Shown: positions 26,279 through 35,754, counted from the first letter of the stretch. The stretch: DNA of 64,000 nucleotides from Anaerolineales bacterium (GCA_020850595.1 JADZEK010000160.1:49756-113755), one strand, 5' to 3'. Translations and numbers: made by a program. Notes: generated by a model from the sequence alone, not told the origin.

Positions 26279-28705
26279 TCAGCGCGGCTGTGGGCCACTC
26301 GCACTCAGGCCATAGCGGTCTATCGCCGTCGCCAAGAAACCAAACTGGTCGGTCAGCAAGCCTTCGTAGCCGCTGGGCGCGCCGTCCCAGCGGCGCCAGT
26401 CGATTCCCGCGCCGTCTACGCCCGCGAACGCGCTGTCGTCAGCCATGCCGGCGCACAGCCCGTGCAGCACCTCATCGCCTTCGGCCGTCATGCCCACGCG
26501 GTACAGCCCGTTGACAAAGTGCGCGGCTTGCGAGTGAGTAACCCCGCCGTTCTGATAGTGGCCGAACGGCCGCCCAGTCTGATACAGCCCCATATCGCTA
26601 TAGGGGATGGGCCACAAGCAGGTGGGCACGCCCAGCCGAAAATCGCGGAAGCCGACGCGCGCCAGCTCGGCCCACAGCGCCCGCATAATGCGCTCAGCCA
26701 GGTCCGGCGCCAGCACGCCCACCGTCACCGCCAGCCCGTTGATGGCGAGAAACGCGGCGTCGTGCAGTTGGTCGGCGCGGCAACGCCAGCCCGCCAGCCA
26801 GCCGGTCTGCGGGTTCAGAAACGTCGGCGTGTAGTTGGCCTGCGCCTGCGCCGCCCACGCCGCCAGCCCCTCCGCCAGCGCCGCCTGCCCCACGGCCGGC
26901 AAGGCCGCGTCTAGCTCCGTCAGCGCCGCGTACAGGTAAGCGTTGGAGAATGCGCACTTCCAGCCGAACGAGACCACGTCGTACCAGTTGGTGCTCCACT
27001 GATGCCCACCGCTGATGCCCAGGCGGTACGGGCTTTCCAGCAGCCCGTCGCCGTCCAGGTCGCGCGCCCGCAGCCGCGCGATCTCGCGCCCAAGCGGGCC
27101 GCTGTAGCGCGCCGCCCAGGCAGCATCGCCGGAGGCCGCCAGGTAGCGCGCCGCGCCGACGAGCGCCGCCGCGCTGACCTGCAAGTACTCGTCCTCGTAG
27201 CGATGCGACGCCAGCGACGAGCGGCCCGAGCCATAGGCGGGCGCGTCGTCGAGCCAGTGCTCCAGCGTGTCGCGCAGCAGGTCGAGGCCGGTCAGCCCCG
27301 GCGTGATCTCGCCGGCGCGCACCGCCAGGGTCGACCAGTTTTCCAGGCAGCCGTAGAAGTGCACCGCATTGCTGTTGTTCGAGAAGGTAGCCGTGTCGGC
27401 CCGATAGGTCAGCGCCGAGAGCCGGTGGCGCTGCACGGCGCGCTCGACCGCCTGCGGCACACGCGCATCACGCCAGGTCGGCGCGGTCGCTTCCACGGCG
27501 AAGGTCACCTCGGCCGCGTAGCGCCCGGCCGGCAGGTGATAGTCACCTTCCGGCTGAGGCGCTTCGCCCAGCTTAAGCTCGCCGGTGGTGGCGCTGAGCG
27601 ACGGCCGGACTGAGTCACTGCGCCACAAGCACGCGTCGCCCAGCGCCGTCACGCGCACCGTGCCCAGCCCCGCGCCGTGCAGCCGCAGCGGCAGTTCCAT
27701 TAGTCCGGTCTCGCCGAAGCGCGTGATGCGGCCGAGGGCCTGCACCGGGATCACGCGGCTGTCGAAGGCGAAGTGCCAGGCGCCGCTGGTCCAGGCCCGC
27801 AGCGGGCGCTCGCCCGTGCGCTCGGCGCGCAGCACCAGACGGTCTTCCTGGGCTTCCCAGGCCAGCGTATAGCGCTGCCCGGTATCGCCCAGCGCCAGGT
27901 CATACGTCAGCGTGTTGTGGGCCACCGTCACCGTGCCGGTCGCGCCGTGGTGCAGCGCGCCCGCTGCCGCGGCCTGCCCCAGCGGGTGCAGCCGCGGCCC
28001 CTGGGCCAGGTAGTCGAGCAAATGCGGCGGCGTCAGCTCCCAACGATCGAGCTTGGCCACGTTGCGCTGCGTCCGGCCCAGCCCGTCGCTGTCCCAGGCC
28101 AGGTAGGTCAGGCGCGCCTGCCGCAGGTCAAACCCGGCCTCCAGGTAGCGCGTCCGAAAGCGCACCTCGTCGCCGCGGCGCTCGCCCCGCACGCCTTCCG
28201 GTTGGCCGCTCAGGTCCCACCCGGCCAGCGCCAGCGTCGTCTCGACGGGCGCGGCGGGCGCGTCCGTCAGCCACTCGCCCTCCAGCACCGCGCCGTTCAT
28301 GGCCACATCCCACCCCGGCCACCATTCCTCCACGCCCGCGCGCCGCAGCTCCAGCAGCACGGCCCCGGCAACCTGCCCGCCCAGGTCGAACCACTGCACC
28401 GCTTCCGCGTCGGCCGGGCGCGGCAGATCGCGCAGCTGCAGCGCGGTCTGCCATTCGCCGCCGTGGCTGACCCGCACAGTGGCAGCCACAATCCATTCTT
28501 TTTCAAGTTCGGCCGTGCTGCCGCACTTCATATACCCCCGGCTCAGCCGCACCCCCAGGCGCTGTAGTTGGGCGGGCGCGGGCAAGCGCACCTCGCGGCT
28601 GTGCACAATGCGGCGGTCGGGCGCGCCCGACTCGTGCGGCGCGGGCGTAACCCACAACGAACGACAGCCGCTCAGGTGCGCGGCCGACGATTGCAGCAAA
28701 TCCAT
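26279..28705 (-). CDS. Six-hairpin glycosidase-like protein
   Basis: 808 aa cytosolic protein. The N-terminal 400 residues are beta-rich. The C-terminal half has the helical (alpha/alpha)6 toroid pattern (TFSNNSNAVHFYGCLENWSTLAVR, DLDGDGLLESPYRLG, QTGWLAGWRCRADQLHDAAFLAINGLAV and YQTGRPFGHYQNGGVTHSQAAHFVNGL), as in amylo-alpha-1,6-glucosidase and bacterial rhamnosidase-like clans. The specific GH family is not assignable by eye. Start 28705 has GGAGAG upstream. It is divergent from the GH127-like gene, and its promoter carries an inverted repeat. Confidence 0.72.
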   Translation of the reverse strand: MDLLQSSAAHLSGCRSLWVTPAPHESGAPDRRIVHSREVRLPAPAQLQRLGVRLSRGYMKCGSTAELEKEWIVAATVRVSHGGEWQTALQLRDLPRPADAEAVQWFDLGGQVAGAVLLELRRAGVEEWWPGWDVAMNGAVLEGEWLTDAPAAPVETTLALAGWDLSGQPEGVRGERRGDEVRFRTRYLEAGFDLRQARLTYLAWDSDGLGRTQRNVAKLDRWELTPPHLLDYLAQGPRLHPLGQAAAAGALHHGATGTVTVAHNTLTYDLALGDTGQRYTLAWEAQEDRLVLRAERTGERPLRAWTSGAWHFAFDSRVIPVQALGRITRFGETGLMELPLRLHGAGLGTVRVTALGDACLWRSDSVRPSLSATTGELKLGEAPQPEGDYHLPAGRYAAEVTFAVEATAPTWRDARVPQAVERAVQRHRLSALTYRADTATFSNNSNAVHFYGCLENWSTLAVRAGEITPGLTGLDLLRDTLEHWLDDAPAYGSGRSSLASHRYEDEYLQVSAAALVGAARYLAASGDAAWAARYSGPLGREIARLRARDLDGDGLLESPYRLGISGGHQWSTNWYDVVSFGWKCAFSNAYLYAALTELDAALPAVGQAALAEGLAAWAAQAQANYTPTFLNPQTGWLAGWRCRADQLHDAAFLAINGLAVTVGVLAPDLAERIMRALWAELARVGFRDFRLGVPTCLWPIPYSDMGLYQTGRPFGHYQNGGVTHSQAAHFVNGLYRVGMTAEGDEVLHGLCAGMADDSAFAGVDGAGIDWRRWDGAPSGYEGLLTDQFGFLATAIDRYGLSASGPQPR

Positions 28706-28784
28706 GATGGTCTCTCCAAGCTGGTCGAGTTGAAGGTGGGTGGTATTTTTTCAGAAGGGGGTCTAGGGCGTGGGTAGTGCGGTC

Positions 28785-28814
28785 ATTGTAGGGCGGCAGG
28801 AAAGACACTGTCAA
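28785..28814 (-). promoter_or_regulatory. Promoter of the six-hairpin glycosidase gene
   Basis: Minus-strand TTGACA (complement of 28809-28814) and TACAAT (complement of 28785-28790) with an 18-nt spacer, 80 nt from the start codon. Confidence 0.7.
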
Positions 28815-28820
28815 GTGTCT
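28803..28820. promoter_or_regulatory. Inverted repeat overlapping the -35: candidate operator
   Basis: AGACACT-GTCA-AGTGTCT is a 7-bp perfect inverted repeat covering the -35 hexamer, the classic position for a repressor site. No regulator gene is adjacent. The rest of 28821-29002 holds no gene. Confidence 0.5.
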
Positions 28821-29002
28821 TGCGGCCGGCAAAGCTGATCGCCCCTCTCCAGATTCCGGCGTCTTATCTGGGCGCCAGGTATGGTGCTTGCCAGTGAGAA
28901 TGAGGGGCGCCCCTCTCCGCGCCGGAGGGAAGCCGGGCGTGAGGTCTTCGGAACTAGGGTATCATTCGCCCCGCCTGCCCACTAGCATAGGAACTCGCAA
29001 AC

Positions 29003-30700
29003 ATGCCGCCACTCACTACCTTCAACCTCGAACACTACGCCGCCAACAGCCGCCACTACTTCGAGCAACTCGTGGACGCTGACGGCCTGCCCTATTTCGA
29101 TGTCTTCTGGACCACTCCACCCGAGGCCGCGCATGACTGGCCCGACTTCAGCGACGTCATGAGCCGCCAGTGGCAGGGCGCCGTGTTCATGCGCCGCATG
29201 ACCGGCCAAACGGCCGCCACCGAGCAAGTCTGGGCGCGCAAGACGCTGGAAATGCTCAACCCCGCCGACGGCCAGTTCCACCGGCCCGCCACCGCCTTCT
29301 GCACCGCCACCATCGAAGACGCCTGTTTGCCGCTCTACGCCCTCGCCACCGCCGCCCTCGATAACGGCGACCCCGCGTTCAAGCACGCCGCCGCGCGCAT
29401 GACCGAAGGCTACCTGCGCCGCCTGGTGGAGGAACACTTGCCCGACTCCATGTTCGGCGGCTTCGGCATCAAGAGCTTCATGGTCACCGCGCGCCTGCTC
29501 GGCAGCGAGCCCGCCCTCGACGTCGCCCGCCGCCTGGTGGATCGCAGCTTCCGCCACAGCCCCAACTTTCCGCCCGGCAACGACTTCGGCCCGCGCGTCA
29601 GCATGCACGGCAACCTGCGCACCCTGCTCGGCACGGCCGACTTCGCCCTCGCCACCGGAGACCCCGAACTCTACAGCCGCGTCGAAGCCTTCTACCGCTT
29701 CGTCAAAACCACCGGCACGCGCTTCGGCTGGCTGCCCGAGGCCGTCAACTACCGCACCGACCCGCTGGTCGGCTGCGAGACCTGCGCCCTCATGGACTTC
29801 GCCGGCCTGGGCGTCACCCTCGCCAACCACGGCCACCCCGAATACTGGGGCGACATGGAGCGCCTGGCCCGCAACCACTATGTCGAAAGCCAGATCACCG
29901 ACGTCGCCTGGCTCGGCGCGCCGGACAACAACCGCGCCGACACCGACCGCTTCACCTGGCGCGACGTCGGCCGGCGCATCGTCGGCGCCTGGGCCGGCTG
30001 GAGCTCGCCCAACCACATCCTGGCCTACCACGAGACCCTCAACTTCCATTGGGCCGATGAGGAACTGCGCGACAAAGTGCGCGTCCTGCAAAACTGCTGC
30101 GGCGGCTCCGGCGTCCACGGCCTGTTCACCCTGTGGAAGAACGCCGCGCGCTTCGAGGCCGGCACGCTCTCCGTCCACATGCACCTCGATAAATTGCTCC
30201 CTCAGGCCGAGATCCGCTGCGAGCAGCCCTACCGCGGCCGCCTGCGCATCAGCCTCAAGACCGACGCCGCCGTGCGCGTGCGTATCCCTGAGTTCACCCG
30301 GGCCGCCGAGCTGCGCGTCACCGTCAACGACCAGGCCGTCACGCCGGCCTTGTCCGGCATTTACCTGGAGCTTGGCCCACGCCGCGCGGGCGACCAGATC
30401 GTGCTGAACTACCCGCTGCCGGTGACCACCGAAGACATCGCCGTCGGCAACCCCGGCTACCGCCAGTGGCCCTACCGCATCACCTGGAAGGGCGACACCG
30501 TGCTGCGCGTTGAAGCGCTCGACACCGAGACCACCCACGCCTATTCCGAATTCGATGGCGCCGAGCGCCGCGTGTACTACGGCCCCGACGGCCCCGGCCC
30601 GCTCTACCAGCGCGAGCACTACTTCGCCGACACCGCCCCCGCCGACGCGCCCCTGCACCTGGATGACGGCGCGCTCGACCTGTGGAAGATCACCCGCTGA
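29003..30700 (+). CDS. GH127-like glycoside hydrolase (beta-L-arabinofuranosidase superfamily)
   Basis: 565 aa, cytosolic. The (alpha/alpha)6 barrel is followed by beta-sandwich regions. The zinc-cysteine active site of GH127-type enzymes seems conserved: Glu259 and Cys261 in CETCALMDF, and Cys365-Cys366 in QNCCGGSGVHGLF, in the same order as the Glu-x-Cys and Cys-Cys pair of characterised enzymes. A likely role is removal of L-arabinofuranose or a related sugar. It is shorter than typical GH127. AGGAA lies about 12 nt before ATG 29003. The stop overlaps the next start (TGATG). Confidence 0.78.
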   Translation: MPPLTTFNLEHYAANSRHYFEQLVDADGLPYFDVFWTTPPEAAHDWPDFSDVMSRQWQGAVFMRRMTGQTAATEQVWARKTLEMLNPADGQFHRPATAFCTATIEDACLPLYALATAALDNGDPAFKHAAARMTEGYLRRLVEEHLPDSMFGGFGIKSFMVTARLLGSEPALDVARRLVDRSFRHSPNFPPGNDFGPRVSMHGNLRTLLGTADFALATGDPELYSRVEAFYRFVKTTGTRFGWLPEAVNYRTDPLVGCETCALMDFAGLGVTLANHGHPEYWGDMERLARNHYVESQITDVAWLGAPDNNRADTDRFTWRDVGRRIVGAWAGWSSPNHILAYHETLNFHWADEELRDKVRVLQNCCGGSGVHGLFTLWKNAARFEAGTLSVHMHLDKLLPQAEIRCEQPYRGRLRISLKTDAAVRVRIPEFTRAAELRVTVNDQAVTPALSGIYLELGPRRAGDQIVLNYPLPVTTEDIAVGNPGYRQWPYRITWKGDTVLRVEALDTETTHAYSEFDGAERRVYYGPDGPGPLYQREHYFADTAPADAPLHLDDGALDLWKITR

Positions 30701-31725
30701 TGCCGGCCTTCGCCCGTGCGCGCTTGCTGCCCGGCCTGGCCGTCCTCATCCTGGTCCTGGCGTTATGCGCCCCGCGCCCGGCCCAGGCCGCCCTCATCCA
30801 CATCGTCCAGCCGGGCGAAAACCTGTTTCGCATCGGCCTGCGCTACGGCATAGACTGGCGGCAGATCATGGCCGCCAACAACCTCTATTCCACCAACATC
30901 TATGCCGGGCAAAGCCTCATCATCCCCGGCGTCACAGCCGACCCGGCCGGCAACCCGGCCCCGCCTCCGCCGCCCGACCCGACGCCGGCTCCTACCACGC
31001 CGCCCGCCGCCGGTGGCACGTATGTCGTGCAGCGCGGCGACACGCTCTGGCTCATCGCCACCCACCACGGCCTGACCGTGGCCGACCTGATGCGGCTGAA
31101 CAACCTGAGCAACCCCAACCTCATCTTCGCGGGACAGGTGCTCGCGCTCGGCGGCAGCCCGGCCCCCGCGCCCGACCCCGGCAAAGTGCTGGCCGTCGCG
31201 GGCCGCGCCCAGGGCCTGCCTCTCGACTGCGAGTCGCGCTCGGCGGTGGATTGGGCCGGCTACTTCGGCTTCGCCATAGACGAGTTTGATTTCTTCAGCC
31301 GCCTGCCCGCCTCCGACGACCCCGAGGCCGGGTTCGTCGGCGACGTGCGCGGCGCGTGGGGCCAAATCCCGCCGGAGCCATATGGCGTCCACGCCGGGCC
31401 GGTCGCCGCGGTGCTGCAAAGCTACGGCGTCGCGGCCCGCGCCGTCACCGGCCTGGCCTGGGAGGCGGTGCGCGCCGAGATAGACGCCAACCGCCCGGTG
31501 ATGGTCTGGGTCATCGGCTCGGTCGGCAACGGCGCGGCCACGGCCTACACCGCCGCCTCCACCGGCCACACGACCAGCGTGGCCGCCTACGAGCACACCG
31601 TCCTCGTCATCGGCTATGGGCCAGATTGGGTCACCGTGCTCGACGGCGGCGCGACCTACCGCCGCACTCTCGCCCAGTTCGCGGCCTCCTGGGGCGTGCT
31701 CGGCAACATGGCCGTCCTGCAATAG
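30700..31725 (+). CDS. Secreted double-LysM protein with C39-like peptidase domain
   Basis: 341 aa. A signal peptide (hydrophobic 9-23, cleavage near AQA) is followed by two LysM domains, IHIVQPGENLFRIGLRYG and YVVQRGDTLWLIATHHG, joined by a Pro-rich linker. The C-terminal domain has a papain-like arrangement: LDCES (Cys), EHTVLVIGY (His) and TVLDGG (Asp), fitting the peptidase C39-like family. It should bind peptidoglycan or glycan outside the cell. ATG 30700 overlaps the preceding stop codon; an in-frame start six codons earlier is rejected since it would disrupt the signal peptide. Confidence 0.85.
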   Translation: MPAFARARLLPGLAVLILVLALCAPRPAQAALIHIVQPGENLFRIGLRYGIDWRQIMAANNLYSTNIYAGQSLIIPGVTADPAGNPAPPPPPDPTPAPTTPPAAGGTYVVQRGDTLWLIATHHGLTVADLMRLNNLSNPNLIFAGQVLALGGSPAPAPDPGKVLAVAGRAQGLPLDCESRSAVDWAGYFGFAIDEFDFFSRLPASDDPEAGFVGDVRGAWGQIPPEPYGVHAGPVAAVLQSYGVAARAVTGLAWEAVRAEIDANRPVMVWVIGSVGNGAATAYTAASTGHTTSVAAYEHTVLVIGYGPDWVTVLDGGATYRRTLAQFAASWGVLGNMAVLQ

Positions 31726-31854
31726 CCTGGCGCTCGGCCGGAGGCCGGACGCTCCCCGGCCCAGCAGGGCTGTTTGATTCCGTCTATCCCCCACAACTTA
31801 CGCTATACTACTGAACACCTGAGCTATTTCTCACTGATCCCGGAGACTGACAGC

Positions 31855-32625
31855 ATGGCCTGGCGCCTGGTATCGTGGAACGTGAATGGCATTCGCGCGG
31901 CGGAGAAGAAAGGCTTCCTCGATTGGCTGGCGGCCTCCAACGCCGACGTCGTCGCGGTGCAGGAGACCAAAGCCCACCCCGACCAACTCTCTGACCAGCT
32001 GCGCCACCCGCCGGGCTACGTCTGCCAATGGTCCGCCGCCGAAAAGAAGGGCTACAGCGGCGTGGGCACCTACTCGCGCATCAAACCCCGGCGCGAGTTA
32101 ACCGGCCTGAGCGATGCGCGCTTCGACCACGAAGGCCGGGTGCTCATCAGCGAGTTCGAGCCGTTCGTCCTCGCCAACATCTACTTCCCCAACGGCGGGC
32201 GCGGCCCCGAGTGGGTTGAGCACAAGCTCGCCTTCTATAAGCGCTTCCTGGAGATCGCCGCCCAGTACCGCGCCGCCGGGCGGCCGGTGGTCGTCACCGG
32301 CGACTTCAACACCGCCTACGCCGAGATAGACCTGGCCCGCCCCAAGGAGAACGCCAAGACCAGCGGCTTCATGGCCTCCGAGCGCGCCGGGCTGGGCGAG
32401 TTCTTCGCCGCCGGGCTGACCGACACCTTCCGCCACCTTTATCCTGAAACCGTCAAGTACACCTGGTGGGATCAAGTCACCCGCGCGCGCGAGCGCGGCG
32501 TGGGCTGGCGGCTCGACTACTTCATGGTCTCGGAGGACCTCAGGGACAAGATCGCCGCCGCCGAGATTCACGATGAGGTGCCCGGCTCCGACCACTGCCC
32601 CATCAGCCTGGTGCTGAACGTGTAA
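31855..32625 (+). CDS. xth: Exodeoxyribonuclease III (AP endonuclease)
   Basis: 256 aa; base-excision repair nuclease. WNVNGIRAAEKKGF, VAVQETKA (Glu37, metal ligand), NIYFPNG, GDFNTA and GSDHCPI (catalytic Asp-His) are the family motifs in order. ATG 31855 begins exactly at the fold (MAWRLVSWN), whereas the upstream extension is not homologous. A -10-like TATACT lies at 31804-31809. It precedes dinB by 40 nt; the two may be one repair operon. Confidence 0.95.
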   Translation: MAWRLVSWNVNGIRAAEKKGFLDWLAASNADVVAVQETKAHPDQLSDQLRHPPGYVCQWSAAEKKGYSGVGTYSRIKPRRELTGLSDARFDHEGRVLISEFEPFVLANIYFPNGGRGPEWVEHKLAFYKRFLEIAAQYRAAGRPVVVTGDFNTAYAEIDLARPKENAKTSGFMASERAGLGEFFAAGLTDTFRHLYPETVKYTWWDQVTRARERGVGWRLDYFMVSEDLRDKIAAAEIHDEVPGSDHCPISLVLNV

Positions 32626-32665
32626 CGCCCCGCCTCCTGGCCGGGCTGGGCCGAGATCGTTCCTG

Positions 32666-33865
32666 ATGCCGCCTGTCGCCCCGCTGCCACGCGTCGTCCT
32701 GCACGTTGACCTGGACGCCTTCTTCTGCTCTGTCGAGGAGTTGCTCGACCCCTCGCTGGCCGGGGTGGCCTTTGCCGTCGGCGGCCCGGCCGACGCGCGC
32801 GGCGTCATCGCCACCGCCTCCTACGCCGCGCGCCGGTTCGGCGTAAGAAGCGCTTTACCCACCGCCCAGGCGCTGCGCCTGTGCCCGCACCTCAAGCTCC
32901 TGCCCGTGCGCCACAAGGTCTATAGTGGCTACTCGCGCCGCGTCATGGCTCTCTTCGCGGCCGAGACGCCGCTCATGGAGCAGGTCTCCATTGACGAGGC
33001 TTTCCTGGACTTCACCGGCGACGCGCGCGGCGGCGGGGCTATCGCCGCCCGGCTGCAAGCCCGCCTGCGCGATGAAATCCAGCTTCCCTCGTCGTTCGGC
33101 GTCGCCACCAACAAGCTCGTCGCCAAAATCGCCACCAACCTCGGCAAGCCGCGTGGTCTCATCGTCGTCCCGCCTGGGCAGGAGGCGGCCTGCCTGGCCC
33201 CGCTCCCGCTCGACCTGCTCTGGGGCGCCGGCCCCAAGACCCGCGCTCGCCTGGCCGAGATCGGCCTGCGCACCATCGGCGACCTGGCCGCCTGGCCCGC
33301 GGCCGACCTGGAGCGCCGCTTTGGCGCGGCCGGCCTCGACCTGGCCCGCCACGCCCGCGGCCTGGATGACCGCCCGGTGGAGAACGAGCGCGAGACCAAG
33401 TCCATCTCTAAGGAAGTGACTTTCGGACAAGATGTCAGCGACCGCGAGACGCTGCGCCGCACCCTGCTGGAGTTGAGCGATCAGGTCGCGGCGGGCCTGC
33501 GCGCGCAAGGGCTGGTGGCCCGCACCGTGAAGCTCAAGCTGCGCTGGCCGCCCTTCGAGACCATCACCCGCCAGACGCAACTGGCCCAGCCCAGCGACCT
33601 GGAAGATGACCTGTTTGCCGCCGGTTTCGCGCTGTTCGAGGCGGCTTTTGGGCGCGGCCGGCCCGTGCGCCTGTTGGGGATGGGGGTCACGGGCTTGCAG
33701 ACGCCGGCGCGGCAGTTGGGCTTGTTCGAAGCGGCGAGCGAGGCAGCCGCCGAGGACGCCCGCGCCGCCAAGCTGGCCGGGGTGCTGGACAAAATTCGCA
33801 GCAAATATGGGTGGGACGCCCTGAGGCGGGCGGCGTACCTGGGCGAAGACGATGCGGCGGAGTGA
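32666..33865 (+). CDS. dinB: DNA polymerase IV (Y family)
   Basis: 399 aa translesion polymerase. VDLDAFF (Asp15) and SIDEAFLDFTG (Asp110-Glu111) supply the metal site; SYAARRFGVRSALPTAQA, and the thumb HhH (GPKTRARLAEIGLRTIGDLA) follow, with the little finger in the last 150 residues (KSISKEVTFGQDV). A C-terminal QLGLFEAA matches a beta-clamp-binding peptide. Placement after xth suggests a joint DNA damage role. No LexA box was recognised. Confidence 0.95.
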   Translation: MPPVAPLPRVVLHVDLDAFFCSVEELLDPSLAGVAFAVGGPADARGVIATASYAARRFGVRSALPTAQALRLCPHLKLLPVRHKVYSGYSRRVMALFAAETPLMEQVSIDEAFLDFTGDARGGGAIAARLQARLRDEIQLPSSFGVATNKLVAKIATNLGKPRGLIVVPPGQEAACLAPLPLDLLWGAGPKTRARLAEIGLRTIGDLAAWPAADLERRFGAAGLDLARHARGLDDRPVENERETKSISKEVTFGQDVSDRETLRRTLLELSDQVAAGLRAQGLVARTVKLKLRWPPFETITRQTQLAQPSDLEDDLFAAGFALFEAAFGRGRPVRLLGMGVTGLQTPARQLGLFEAASEAAAEDARAAKLAGVLDKIRSKYGWDALRRAAYLGEDDAAE

Positions 33866-33882
33866 ACGGGCCGGGCGCGGCC

Positions 33883-34059
33883 CTATTTGCTGAGGAACTT
33901 CATCATCGTGGTGCCGCACACCGGGCACTTGCCCTTGGCGGCAGGCCGCCCGTTCTTGGTCGTCACCAACTGCGCGGCGGTCATCCGGCGGTTGGCGCGG
34001 CACTTCACGCAATAAGCCTCGATTTCGGCGGGCAGGCTGGGCGGGATCGGCAATGCCAT
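33883..34059 (-). CDS. DUF5679 zinc-ribbon mini-protein
   Basis: Only 58 aa. It contains YCVKC and KCPVCGTTMMKF (Cys17, Cys20, Cys45, Cys48) around MTAAQLVTTKNGRPAAKG, a match to the small DUF5679 zinc-ribbon family. ATG 34059 is preceded by AGGAG. It lies convergent with dinB, its stop 17 nt from the dinB stop. Function unknown; probably nucleic-acid or protein binding. Confidence 0.85.
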   Translation of the reverse strand: MALPIPPSLPAEIEAYCVKCRANRRMTAAQLVTTKNGRPAAKGKCPVCGTTMMKFLSK

Positions 34060-34244
34060 GGCAGGCTCCTGGGGCTAGGCCGGGGGCGCCGAGCGCCGGG
34101 CGGCATCCAGCGTTGGTCGCCATGCTACCATAGGGCCTCAGGCGCCGCAAAATCTACGGAAATCTACAGCCAACCTTGACGGTCCTCCGGCCGGTGTGCT
34201 ATAAGCGCCTCGGGCCGCGCATCTGCCGACGAGAAGATACCGCC

Positions 34245-35084
34245 ATGCTCAGGGAACGCGTTTCCGAGGACATTTACGTCTTTACCAGCGAAGTGTACGC
34301 CCAGGTGACGGCGGGGATCGTCGTCTACCCCGAGGGCGCGGTGCTGATTGACACCCTGCCCTTTCCGTTCGAGACGGCCGAGATCAAGGACTTCGTGGAG
34401 CAGCGCCTGAACACGAAGGTCCACTACGTCATCTTCACCCACTACCACGCCGACCACACCAACGGGGCCTACCTGTTCCCCGCCGCCCACGTCATCGGCC
34501 ACCAGCTCTGCCGCGCCAAGCTCGACACCACCGGGCGGGCCGGCATGGCGCGCGCCAAGGAGCAGGCCCCCGAGCTGGCCGCGGCCGAGATTGTTCTGCC
34601 CACGCTGCTCATGGAAGACGGCCGGCTGCTGCTGCACCTGGGGAAGAAGACGCTGGAGCTGTTCGCCGCTCCCGGCCACTCGGCCGACTCGCTGGCCGTG
34701 CTGCTGCGCGAAGACAAAATTCTCTTCGCCGGCGACATGATGATGCCGCTGCCCCACTTTGTAGACGGCGACCCAGACCAGTTGGCCCAGTCGCTCCGGG
34801 GTATCCCGCCCATGCTGCTGGAGAACGTGGTGCAGGGCCACGGTGAGTTGGTGCTGCGCGGCGAGATTGACGACGCCGTGCGCTCGAACCTCAAGTACCT
34901 CGACACGGTGCGCAAGAAGGTCGAAGCGCTGATCAAGCGCGGCAGGCCCCGCGCCGCCGTCAAGGACATTGACATCGAAAGCTGCGGCAAGAGCCGCATC
35001 CCCCTCAACGGCCAGGTGACCACGCTGCACACGGCCAACCTGCTGGCGCTCTACGACCGGCTGACGGCCGCGCGCGACGCATAG
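34245..35084 (+). CDS. MBL-fold metallo-hydrolase
   Basis: 279 aa. The metallo-beta-lactamase signature THYHADH (His66, His68, Asp70, His71) is intact, followed by the downstream ligands in AAPGHSADSLAV (His) and FAGDMMMP (Asp) and QGHGE (His). Thus a binuclear-metal hydrolase; substrate unknown. ATG 34245 is chosen over an upstream start since it begins at the first strand of the fold (RVSEDIYVFTS). Confidence 0.88.
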   Translation: MLRERVSEDIYVFTSEVYAQVTAGIVVYPEGAVLIDTLPFPFETAEIKDFVEQRLNTKVHYVIFTHYHADHTNGAYLFPAAHVIGHQLCRAKLDTTGRAGMARAKEQAPELAAAEIVLPTLLMEDGRLLLHLGKKTLELFAAPGHSADSLAVLLREDKILFAGDMMMPLPHFVDGDPDQLAQSLRGIPPMLLENVVQGHGELVLRGEIDDAVRSNLKYLDTVRKKVEALIKRGRPRAAVKDIDIESCGKSRIPLNGQVTTLHTANLLALYDRLTAARDA

Positions 35085-35102
35085 CGCCCGCCCTTACCCA
35101 GC

Positions 35103-35645
35103 ATGGCCGGCTTGCAAGAACTGCTGGAAGCCATCGCGGCGCTGCCCGAGGCCGAGCGCGCCGATCTGCTGGCTCGCCTGCGCGAGCTATATGGCGCACC
35201 ACCGCCGCCGCGCCAGATGGACCTGGGCCTGACCTCGCCGGACTGGACCGGCCCGGCCGACTACCTGCTGGTCTTCGACGGCGGCAGCAAGGGCAACCCC
35301 GGCGCGGGCTACGGCAGCTATGCTTTGTTCGAGGGCGGGCGGCCCGGCGCGGTGCGCCGCCTCGACTTCCCGGACGTCATGACCAATAACGAGGCCGAGT
35401 ACCAGACCCTGCTGGCGGCGCTGGATGAGCTGCTGAAGACGCTCGGCCCGCGCGCCGCCGCCAGCACGCTCGAAGTGCGCGGCGACAGCAGCCTGGTGCT
35501 CCAGCAAGTGCTCGGCCACTGGAAGGCCAAGGAAGACCGAATGCGGCAGCTCCGTGACGACGCGCGCGCCCGCCTGCGCCAGTTGGGCAAATGGCGCCTG
35601 GTGCAGCAGCCCCGCGAAGACAGCGTGCGCGTGCTGGGACACTAA
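35103..35645 (+). CDS. RNase HI-like protein with N-terminal extension
   Basis: 180 aa. Residues 1-45 are a helical extension (LPEAERADLLARLREL). The RNase H fold follows with Asp59 (LVFDGGSKGNPG), Glu97 (MTNNEAEYQTLL) and Asp128 (EVRGDSSLV). The fourth acidic residue expected in a C-terminal Ax-AD-xLA element is not obvious; the protein ends REDSVRVLGH. It may be active with reduced metal coordination or be a nucleic-acid-binding relative. It follows the MBL gene by 18 nt. Confidence 0.8.
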   Translation: MAGLQELLEAIAALPEAERADLLARLRELYGAPPPPRQMDLGLTSPDWTGPADYLLVFDGGSKGNPGAGYGSYALFEGGRPGAVRRLDFPDVMTNNEAEYQTLLAALDELLKTLGPRAAASTLEVRGDSSLVLQQVLGHWKAKEDRMRQLRDDARARLRQLGKWRLVQQPREDSVRVLGH

Positions 35646-35754
35646 GGGCCGGAGGCGCAAGCGGCGGCCGCTCGTTCTTCGCCTCGTCGGCTTCTTCCAC
35701 CGATCCCCCCGTTTCCGTCGGCTTTTCCTTCTTTATTTTTCTCCTCGCCTATGG

